Source: JAAGZL01 sp964628835 (lineage in GTDB: Bacteria > Pseudomonadota > Gammaproteobacteria > Chromatiales > Chromatiaceae). From it: a stretch of DNA of 15,350 bases. Positions 1-5,751 of the stretch are shown piece after piece; the stretch's first letter is position 1; each line of letters opens with the position of its first letter. The notes beneath the pieces are model-generated. The model searched no databases, was not told the origin of the DNA, and saw only the letters and a list, made by a program, of their open reading frames with translations. The translations under genes were made by a program, and so were the position numbers. The DNA lies in assembly GCA_964628835.1 (NCBI GenBank), contig CAZVME010000079.1, positions 1 to 15,350 on the forward strand, read 5' to 3'.

Positions 1-619
1 CGGACATCATCAGCAACTGCTTGAACAGCTGCGGCGACTGCGGCAGGGCAAAGAACTGTCCTGGATGGGTGCGGGAAGGCACTAGATAGTCACGCGCACC
101 CTCTGGGGTGGCCTTGGTAAGCATGGGGGTCTCAATATCCAGAAAGCCGTTGTCGTCCAGGTAGTTACGCAGAATGCGAGTGACCTTGGAACGCATCTGA
201 ATCCGCTCTAGCATCTCGGGGCGACGCAGGTCTATATAACGGTAACGCAGACGTATTTCTTCAGATACTTTCTCATGTTCTTCCAGTTGGAAAGGTGGGG
301 TGTCGGAGCGGTTCAATACCTCCAGTTCCAGGCCCAGCACCTCCACCTCACCAGTTGGTAAGTCAGGGTTTACCGTGCCTTCCGGCCTGGCCCGCACCCG
401 GCCTTTTATCCGTAGCACAAACTCATTTCTTACCTGCTCAGCCTGGGTAAATACCTCTGCTAAATCGGGATCATATACCACCTGAATCAGACCCTCGCGG
501 TCCCGCAGGTCGATGAAGATAACACCACCATGATCACGGCGGCGATGTACCCAGCCGCAAAGTTCGACTTCCTGATCGATGAAGGAGGCGTTCAGATTTC
601 CACAATATTGGGTGCGCAT
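1..619 (-). CDS. aspS: Aspartyl-tRNA synthetase, N-terminal part (truncated by window edge)
   Basis: Class II aminoacyl-tRNA synthetase that charges tRNA-Asp with aspartate in the cytoplasm. Only the first 206 codons are present; the gene continues beyond base 1. The start is the ATG at 619-617, giving MRTQYCGNLN, the usual beginning of bacterial AspRS. Residues about 15-105 are the OB-fold anticodon-binding domain (CGWVHRRRDHGG, FIDLRDREGLIQVV). The start of the catalytic domain follows, with RYRYIDLRRPEM, the motif 1 area (FLDIETPMLTKATPEGARDY) and the flipping loop (LPQSPQLFKQLLM). The DUF502 gene ends 45 bases upstream and is probably co-transcribed; fmdB-DUF502-aspS is a familiar proteobacterial order. 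No strong Shine-Dalgarno is seen before the ATG. Whether it is the discriminating or the Asp/Asn non-discriminating type cannot be judged from this part. Confidence 0.97.
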   Translation of the reverse strand, partial: MRTQYCGNLNASFIDQEVELCGWVHRRRDHGGVIFIDLRDREGLIQVVYDPDLAEVFTQAEQVRNEFVLRIKGRVRARPEGTVNPDLPTGEVEVLGLELEVLNRSDTPPFQLEEHEKVSEEIRLRYRYIDLRRPEMLERIQMRSKVTRILRNYLDDNGFLDIETPMLTKATPEGARDYLVPSRTHPGQFFALPQSPQLFKQLLMMS

Positions 620-664
620 GAAACTATTACCATTAACTAGTGAGAGGGGCTAAAGGCGGGAATG

Positions 665-1318
665 TTAAGGTTTGGGCTCTTCCGGTGCAAGCTCTGATGC
701 AACTTCGGACGGATCCTGGATCGCATCCGGGACCACTGCCCCCATGGACATCAGCATCTTCAGACCGTCGTCTACGCTCATATCCAACTCCTGTACATCC
801 TCTCTCGGGACCATCACAAAATAGCCACCGGTGGGGTTGGGGGTAGTTGGGATGTACACATTTATCACATCATGTCCGGTCTTGGTCTGGACCTCGCCCT
901 GATCTGTGCCGGTGAGAAAAGCCAGGGTCCAGAGGCCACGCCGGGGGAACTCCACCAGCAGCACCTTGCGGAACGACTCTCCAGACTCGGAAAACATGGT
1001 CTCTGCCAGCTGTTTGGCTCCGGAATATATTGAGCGCACCAGCGGCACATGGGAGAGCAGACTTTCCCAGAATTTCACCAGCTTGCGTCCAAACAGGTTT
1101 GCCGCCAGCAGACCGGTGAACATCACCACAAAAATGGAGAGCAGCACCCCCAGCCCCGGGATAGCGAAACCAATCAGAGTTTCCGGGCGATACGCCTCCG
1201 GTATCAATAGGATGCTTCCATCCAGCCAGTTGATCAGCAGCCGCACCACAAATATGGTGATACCAAGTGGCACCCAGATCAGCAGTCCGGCGATGAGGTA
1301 GCGTCTGAAGGTTGGCAT
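665..1318 (-). CDS. DUF502 family inner-membrane protein
   Basis: A 217-residue membrane protein of the DUF502 family; no biochemical role is established. Two hydrophobic segments are visible, at about residues 6-28 (LIAGLLIWVPLGITIFVV) and 49-75 (FAIPGLGVLLSIFVVMFTGL). A soluble domain follows with family signatures such as VPLVRSIYSGAKQ, VLLVEFPRRGLWTLAFLTG and NVYIPTTPNPTGGYFVMVP. The C-terminal 25 residues are acidic and Pro-rich, typical of a variable tail. The ATG at 1318 lies 18 bases after the fmdB stop codon, and aspS follows 45 bases downstream, so one transcript for the three genes is likely. The family call is confident from the conserved core; function is unknown. Confidence 0.9.
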   Translation of the reverse strand: MPTFRRYLIAGLLIWVPLGITIFVVRLLINWLDGSILLIPEAYRPETLIGFAIPGLGVLLSIFVVMFTGLLAANLFGRKLVKFWESLLSHVPLVRSIYSGAKQLAETMFSESGESFRKVLLVEFPRRGLWTLAFLTGTDQGEVQTKTGHDVINVYIPTTPNPTGGYFVMVPREDVQELDMSVDDGLKMLMSMGAVVPDAIQDPSEVASELAPEEPKP

Positions 1319-1336
1319 CTGTCTATGCTCTGTCTG

Positions 1337-1609
1337 TTATTTATCGGCCGCAGGACACTTGCCGCTGCCACATGCGGGGGCAGGTTTGGATTCACTTTTT
1401 CCACTGTCATGCAGGTTTTTCTGCTTATCTTTCTTGAAGTCGGTCTCATACCAACCAGAACCCTTAAGACGAAATCCGGCGGCAGAAATCAGTTTCTTCA
1501 ATTCTGATTTGCCACAACTTGGACAGGTCTCCAGTGGCGCATCACTCAACTTCTGCAGCTTTTCTAGGCCCTCACCACAGGACTCACAACGGTACTCGTA
1601 AATTGGCAT
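1337..1609 (-). CDS. FmdB-type zinc ribbon protein
   Basis: A 90-residue protein beginning MPIYEYRCESCG, the hallmark of the FmdB/CxxC_CXXC_SSSS zinc ribbon family (putative regulatory proteins, role not established). One zinc site is expected from C8-x2-C11 and C29-x2-C32. After it comes the usual segment LKKLISAAGFRLKGSGWYETDFK. The Lys/Ser/Pro-rich tail carries a further pair, C80 and C85 (CGSGKC), outside the ribbon. The start is the ATG at 1609, preceded by a GAGAG about 8 bases upstream as a weak ribosome site. It is the first gene of the fmdB-DUF502-aspS group, and its promoter presumably lies in the 198 bp before it. Confidence 0.92.
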   Translation of the reverse strand: MPIYEYRCESCGEGLEKLQKLSDAPLETCPSCGKSELKKLISAAGFRLKGSGWYETDFKKDKQKNLHDSGKSESKPAPACGSGKCPAADK

Positions 1610-1807
1610 CTATCGAACTCTCTATCTTGTGAAATTTATACCTGGACCTTTCTTGCCCATAATCAGGCATAGCCCCATCTCGCCTATGGACCTGGCCACA
1701 CGCATCTTGGAGTATTCTACACGATGGTTGATACTGGCTGGAAACCCCCCCAGTCAGCTGGCGCTACAGGCCTTCAAAATCCTGGAGAATTCTATCACAA
1801 TCACAAC

Positions 1808-2071
1808 TCAGAGCCCGAATCCTTTGGAGTCATCAATCATCTCTTCCCGTTCCCTTATCCCGTCCACCAGACGAATCAAGGCAGAGTGCTCTTCCACCGG
1901 AAGCCCGAATCTCAGATATTTTTCCAGATGTTCAAGGATCTGTTCCAGATCGTTATTACGCTGATACAGATAGAGCAGGCACTGGGCCATGGAGTGTGGA
2001 TCTGTATCTGCCTCCCGAATCCTTTCTGCCTCATCTAATGCAATTCTGAACTCATCTTCATTCGGCTTCAT
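1808..2071 (-). CDS. Small acidic conserved-looking protein of unknown function
   Basis: An 87-residue, predicted soluble, acidic and helical protein with no signal peptide or membrane segment. I do not recognise a named domain. Its pattern (DEAERIREADTDPHSMAQCLLYLYQRN at about 13-39, then EKYLRFGLP) resembles short uncharacterised proteins I associate with sulfur-oxidising gammaproteobacteria, but this is memory and was not searched. The ATG at 2071 has a good ribosome site, GAGG with 7 bases of spacing, which supports a real gene. It precedes fmdB on the same strand by 198 bp, too far to assume one operon. Function is unassigned. Confidence 0.75.
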   Translation of the reverse strand: MKPNEDEFRIALDEAERIREADTDPHSMAQCLLYLYQRNNDLEQILEHLEKYLRFGLPVEEHSALIRLVDGIREREEMIDDSKGFGL

Positions 2072-2399
2072 GCTTGTACCTCGGAGTCTGATATAGAGTT
2101 ACTCCAAGCATAAGCAGTAATCACCCATTCGACCAGTTTTTGGGCGCAGACCGGGAGTGGTAATTGGTGAGATCATCTACCACCCACAAAGCGGGTAGTA
2201 TGAAGAGAGCCCCAGGAAGGGGCTAAAATATCCACCCCCATCAATCAACCTGTGGAAAGCGCGTCTCGCCAATCCCACATGTGAACAAACTTACTCTTCT
2301 GCAAACAAGTATCACTCGCTCCCGGCCCTGCACTACGCGCAGCAACGGCAAAGCCGTTTAGTATCTCACCGCCAGAGGCAGTAATTTGCCTAGATTCAA
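2072..2399. other. Gene-free stretch with several short hairpins
   Basis: A 328-bp gap between the pilZ stop codon and the start of the 87-residue gene, both on the minus strand. No convincing reading frame is seen on either strand. Four short inverted repeats are present: GTGGTA/TACCAC (2157-2162 with 2178-2183), AGCCCC/GGGGCT (2208-2224), AACGGC/GCCGTT with a three-base loop (2344-2358), and AGGCA/TGCCT (2376-2391). None is followed by a run of T on either strand, so they are not textbook terminators. The stretch should contain the end of the pomA-pomB-pilZ transcript and the promoter of the small gene, but neither can be placed firmly. Confidence 0.6.
2344..2391 (-). terminator. Possible weak terminator hairpins after pilZ
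   Basis: Two short stem-loops follow the pilZ stop codon on the minus strand. The first, AGGCA/TGCCT with a six-base loop (2376-2391), begins about 8 bases after the stop. The second, AACGGC/GCCGTT with loop TTT (2344-2358), lies some 40 bases further on. Neither has a T tract, so intrinsic termination would be inefficient. They may instead protect the 3' end of the mRNA or have no role. Confidence 0.25.
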
Positions 2400-3005
2400 T
2401 TACTCGTTCTGTTCGCGGTGTTTTCTAAGGACTTCACTCTGGCGTTTGATTACGTGACGAATAAGCAGATCACGGTCCTTCTCCTGCATATGCGTAAAGT
2501 TGATCCTGGTAAAGTGATCAAACCCATCCACCGGCTCATCCACCCTATCACACCCCACTACCTCACCAAAGATGATTATGCCGGTAAAGGATGGCATCAG
2601 CAGCAGCCTCAGTTCCAAAGCAATCCCGACCTCCACCGGTTCTGAGGTGTAAAAAGCCAGACCAGAGGCACTGAGATTTACCGGTTGTGCCGGCTGCTCT
2701 GTCAGTTCACTGTCACAGGAAAGCAAGGCGCGGCCAATGATATCTATCTTGTTATTTATGGCCTTGAGATATGCAGCAACATCCTGATCTTCATCCTCAA
2801 TCCGATGCAGAACACCAGACATGTTCTGATTGATGGATGCCAGGCTACTCATGACAGTAAAGTTACCCTCAACTTTCGTGTTGTTCATCCGATCTGAAAG
2901 CTCTTCCGGTTGTATCTTCTGATAACTCATACTTACTGAATCATCAATACGGAAGAAATTTCTTCTCTCCATGTCATCTTCAGCCGTTGTGATCTCGTTA
3001 CTCAT
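2400..3005 (-). CDS. PilZ-domain protein, probable c-di-GMP receptor for the flagellar motor
   Basis: A 201-residue soluble protein carrying both c-di-GMP signatures of PilZ domains: RxxxR at 15-19 (RNFFR) and NxSxxG at 110-115 (NLSASG). Unusually, about 90 mostly polar, helix-prone residues separate them, where a compact PilZ domain has far fewer. The family therefore seems to have a helical insertion after the first strand. The rest (ALELRLLLMPSFTGIIIFGE, then RINFTHMQEKDRDLLIRHVI) fits a PilZ beta-barrel and C-terminal helix. The ATG at 3005 follows GGGACGGG and lies 26 bases after the pomB stop codon, so it is probably the third gene of the stator operon. By analogy with YcgR, which slows the E. 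coli motor when bound to c-di-GMP, I infer motor control. Binding and partner are untested. Confidence 0.88.
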   Translation of the reverse strand: MSNEITTAEDDMERRNFFRIDDSVSMSYQKIQPEELSDRMNNTKVEGNFTVMSSLASINQNMSGVLHRIEDEDQDVAAYLKAINNKIDIIGRALLSCDSELTEQPAQPVNLSASGLAFYTSEPVEVGIALELRLLLMPSFTGIIIFGEVVGCDRVDEPVDGFDHFTRINFTHMQEKDRDLLIRHVIKRQSEVLRKHREQNE

Positions 3006-3031
3006 CGCCCGTCCCAGGCAATTGCCTTGAG

Positions 3032-3949
3032 TTATTTGTCATCTATAGCCTCTCTCTCACCACTATCGTCATCCCGCACCAGGATAAGTTCCACCCGTCT
3101 ATTTTTGGCCTGGTTCTCTTTAGAATCATTTGGCACCAGCGGATGCGAGTCCGCATGCCCCTCCACCAGCACCCGGTCCTGCGACACCCCAGGGTTCATA
3201 AGCAGGGCATGCACCACAGTCACCGCACGGGCAGAGGATAGCTCCCAGTTGGAACGGAATTTCGCAGTATATATGGGGACATTGTCGGTATGTCCGGCCA
3301 CAATAACCCGGCCCGAAGCCCGCACCACAGCATCACTAATCCGGTCGATCACATCCAGGAAACCAACGTTGAAATCGGCGCTTCCAGAGGAAAATGAGCC
3401 CTTCTCCTGAATTCTTATGATGATCTTGGACTCCTCCCTCTCAACAGTAACCAGCCCCTCACCAATCTCATCTTTCAGCGCCTCCCTTAGATCTTGTGCC
3501 TGCCGCTCCACCTCTTCCTGGATCTCCTGGAGTCTGGCTGCCAGAGCCGCCTTTTTGAGCTCCTCTAGTTCAGCATCGCTTTGCTTGGCGTCAGAATCAT
3601 CCTGACCCTCGCTCTTCTCAGAAATCACAGAATCCGGGACATCCAGATTTTGCTTCTCCTCCGTGGTCTGCTGACGGATCTCATCTATGGGTGAGGGCTC
3701 CGGGATGGTGGAGGGGCTGAACTCCTGTTTTATAACGCTGGTACCCATTACCACATCCAAAACCAGCACCTCACGCTGCACGCCGAAGGCGTCCTTCATG
3801 GAATCCGCCATCTTTTTAAAACGAATGGCATCAATCTCGGCAAATGAGAGCAGCAGTACAAAAAAGCACATCAACAGTGACATCAGATCGGCAAAGGTTG
3901 CCAACCAGGGGGGTAGTCCATCCTCACATTTTGGGCAATCTTTTGCCAT
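3032..3949 (-). CDS. pomB: Sodium-type flagellar stator protein PomB/MotB
   Basis: A 305-residue inner-membrane stator subunit that couples ion flow to flagellar rotation and anchors to peptidoglycan. The single membrane helix at about 16-36 (ATFADLMSLLMCFFVLLLSF) is, as I recall, nearly the same as in Vibrio PomB; D21 is the ion-binding aspartate. A plug-like helix follows (RFKKMADSMKDAFG, 43-56). Then come a Pro/Asp/Glu-rich linker with a likely coiled coil at 125-160 and an OmpA-like peptidoglycan-binding domain at about 170-292 (AGHTDNVPI, SNWELSSARA, NRRVELI). The N-terminus has CPKC (C5, C8). The ATG lies 9 bases after the pomA stop, and the AGGAG within the end of pomA may serve as its ribosome site. 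Confidence in stator identity is high; the PomB rather than MotB call rests on membrane-helix similarity. Confidence 0.95.
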   Translation of the reverse strand: MAKDCPKCEDGLPPWLATFADLMSLLMCFFVLLLSFAEIDAIRFKKMADSMKDAFGVQREVLVLDVVMGTSVIKQEFSPSTIPEPSPIDEIRQQTTEEKQNLDVPDSVISEKSEGQDDSDAKQSDAELEELKKAALAARLQEIQEEVERQAQDLREALKDEIGEGLVTVEREESKIIIRIQEKGSFSSGSADFNVGFLDVIDRISDAVVRASGRVIVAGHTDNVPIYTAKFRSNWELSSARAVTVVHALLMNPGVSQDRVLVEGHADSHPLVPNDSKENQAKNRRVELILVRDDDSGEREAIDDK

Positions 3950-3958
3950 GGGCTACGC

Positions 3959-4720
3959 CTACAGCTCCTCTTCCTTGACTCGCTTGGTAGAAGGCAGGAA
4001 GCTGGACAACAGCTGTTCTAGCACCCTCGGGTTCATACCCTCCTGGATTCCCGAGATCGTCTCCAGGATCAGGTATTTATTGGTCTTCTCGAGTTGACTG
4101 GCGCGGGCCAGCTTATCCGCCAGGGGGTGGGCAAAGACGTTCGCTATCACCGCACCATACAGCGTGGTGAGCAGGGCCACCGCCATGGCAGGGCCGATAC
4201 TGGCTGGGTCTGACATATTTGCCAGCATCTGCACCAGCCCGACCAAGGTACCGATCATGCCCATGGCCGGGGCCATAGTGGCCATATTTTTGAACATAGT
4301 CTGGCCCACCTCATGGCGCTCAATAGTCAGATCAATATCTCTAACCAACATCTTCTGCACCAGTGACGGCTCATGTCCATCCACACACAGGCTAATGCCC
4401 TGCTTCAGAAAATCGTTGCTGATCTCCTGGCCTTCCAGGGCCAGCAACCCGTTCTTACGCGCCACATCAGCCAACTGGGCAGCCTCTTCGATCAGTTGTG
4501 ATGCATCGTATGTTTTATAGAAAAATGCCTTCATTGCCATGTTGAAGGAGCCCAGAAAATCCTTCAGTGACACCTGCATCAGGGTAACCATGAATGTGCC
4601 GCCCACCACAATCAGAATCGAGGGCACATTGACGAACAGCATCACATCGCCACCGGTCGCGATTGCGCCAATGATGATGCCAAAACCACCAAGCAATCCG
4701 ATGAGTGTTGCAATATCCAC
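3959..4720 (-). CDS. pomA: Sodium-type flagellar stator protein PomA/MotA
   Basis: A 253-residue four-helix stator subunit that forms the ion channel with PomB and pushes on FliG. Hydrophobic segments lie at about 4-22, 27-48, 147-166 and 175-198. The motif PAMGMIGTLVGL (151-162) and LLTTLYGA (183-190) contain P151, T158 and T186, which match residues known in Vibrio PomA, where T158 and T186 bear on sodium use. R88 and E96 match the charged cytoplasmic residues that contact FliG. The start is GTG at 4720: the codon just before it is TAA, so no longer form is possible, and AGGAG stands 10 bases upstream. It is the first gene of the operon with pomB and pilZ, and a sigma-28-like promoter lies about 60 bp upstream. 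Confidence 0.95.
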   Translation of the reverse strand: MDIATLIGLLGGFGIIIGAIATGGDVMLFVNVPSILIVVGGTFMVTLMQVSLKDFLGSFNMAMKAFFYKTYDASQLIEEAAQLADVARKNGLLALEGQEISNDFLKQGISLCVDGHEPSLVQKMLVRDIDLTIERHEVGQTMFKNMATMAPAMGMIGTLVGLVQMLANMSDPASIGPAMAVALLTTLYGAVIANVFAHPLADKLARASQLEKTNKYLILETISGIQEGMNPRVLEQLLSSFLPSTKRVKEEEL

Positions 4721-4779
4721 TTAGCTGCTACTCCTAGAATCTAACGAACCATACTTTATTGATACAATAACTGTATTTG

Positions 4780-4806
4780 ATAGCGGTCTCTATGTTAAAA
4801 ACTTTA
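4780..4806 (-). promoter_or_regulatory. Candidate sigma-28 (FliA) flagellar promoter for pomA-pomB-pilZ
   Basis: Read on the minus strand, TAAAGTTT at 4806-4799 is an exact match to the E. coli FliA -35 consensus. Exactly 11 bases separate it from ACCGCTAT at 4787-4780, which matches the -10 consensus GCCGATAA at 5 of 8 positions, including the CCG core. The predicted transcript start is near 4773, giving a leader of about 50 bases before the GTG of pomA. Stator genes are commonly late flagellar genes under sigma-28, so place and content agree. A chance occurrence cannot be excluded without genome-wide comparison. Confidence 0.65.
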
Positions 4807-4869
4807 ATTCTTATTTACCAGACAGAAGATTGCAGCACTCTTGCATAAATCGCACTAGTTGCCGCCTAC

Positions 4870-5748
4870 ATGCGGAAAAACCACACCCAACCAGAGACCA
4901 CCCAAGTGACTGATAATAACGATAAATACATCCTGATTACCGGCTGTTCCAGCGGCATAGGACTATGTGTTGCACACGGGTTGCGTAACCGTGGTTACCG
5001 GGTAATCACAACCGCCCGCAGACCAGAAGATGTGGATATGTTGCTACAGGATGGATTTGAGGCCTGCCAGTTGGATCTGGATAGGCAGGAGAGCATCAGC
5101 GACGCCATGACCCGGGTGTTGCAGATGACCGGCGGCAAGCTGTACGCCCTGTTCAATAATGGCGCCTACGGACAACCAGGCGCGGTGGAGGATCTCCCAA
5201 CTGCGGTACTGCGCGAACAGTTTGAGACCAACCTGTTCGGCTGGCACGAGCTGACCCGGCAGGTGATCCCCATAATGCGCCGCCAAGGCAGCGGCAGGAT
5301 CATCCAAAACAGCTCGATACTTGGTTTCATCTCACTCTCCTTTCGCGGCGCCTATATTGCCAGCAAGTACGCACTGGAGGGACTGAGCGACACCCTGCGC
5401 CTGGAGCTGCATGGTAGCGGCATCCACATAAGCCTGATTGAACCTGGCCCGATTGAGAGTAACTTCCGGGAAAACTCTCTCAAAAAATGGCAACAGACCA
5501 TTGCTGGCAATGCGAGTGTACACCGGGATACCTATAGGGAACTGGAGACCAGACTAGCCATGGAGGGCAACACCACTGCCTACACCCTGCCGCCGGAGGC
5601 GGTGCTGAAACGGGTAATTCATGCCCTGGAGAGCCCGCGGCCCAAAGCCCGTTATTTTGTCACTTTTCCAACCTACCTGTTTGCAGTTCTTAAACGCATC
5701 CTACCGACGCGTCTGCTGGATGCAGCCCTGCGCAGAGTTTCCAGTTGA
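4870..5748 (+). CDS. SDR family NAD(P)-dependent oxidoreductase, YbbO-like
   Basis: A classical short-chain dehydrogenase/reductase of 292 residues. The Rossmann cofactor motif TGCSSGIG is at 24-31. S149, Y162 and K166 (YIASK) form the catalytic set, with N121 as the likely fourth member, and EPGPI at 191-195 follows. Overall it reads like E. coli YbbO, an NADP-dependent aldehyde reductase, through the end LKRILPTRLLDAAL. The structural NNAG motif reads NNGA (96-99), a variant I believe occurs in this subgroup. The substrate cannot be told from sequence; long-chain aldehydes or steroid-like molecules are possible. The ATG at 4870 has a poor ribosome site; a GTG at 4906 (residue 13) would still keep the whole Rossmann fold. 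It is divergent from pomA and converges on gshA with abutting stop codons. Confidence 0.9.
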   Translation: MRKNHTQPETTQVTDNNDKYILITGCSSGIGLCVAHGLRNRGYRVITTARRPEDVDMLLQDGFEACQLDLDRQESISDAMTRVLQMTGGKLYALFNNGAYGQPGAVEDLPTAVLREQFETNLFGWHELTRQVIPIMRRQGSGRIIQNSSILGFISLSFRGAYIASKYALEGLSDTLRLELHGSGIHISLIEPGPIESNFRENSLKKWQQTIAGNASVHRDTYRELETRLAMEGNTTAYTLPPEAVLKRVIHALESPRPKARYFVTFPTYLFAVLKRILPTRLLDAALRRVSS

Positions 5749-5751
5749 TCA
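5746..5751. other. Shared TGATCA holding both convergent stop codons
   Basis: The SDR stop TGA (5746-5748, plus) and the gshA stop TGA (5751-5749, minus) abut and together make the palindrome TGATCA. There is no untranslated spacer between the genes, so any terminator for one must lie within the other. A small stem GACTA/TAGTC with loop AAA is found at 5757-5769 inside the end of gshA, without a T tract. Confidence 0.9.

Noticed and set aside
2151..2370. Distant inverted pairs CCGGGAG (2151)/CTCCCGG (2319) and GGTGAGAT (2166)/ATCTCACC (2363)
   Set aside because: The two pairs cross instead of nesting, so they do not make the ends of one mobile element; short matches of this size occur by chance.
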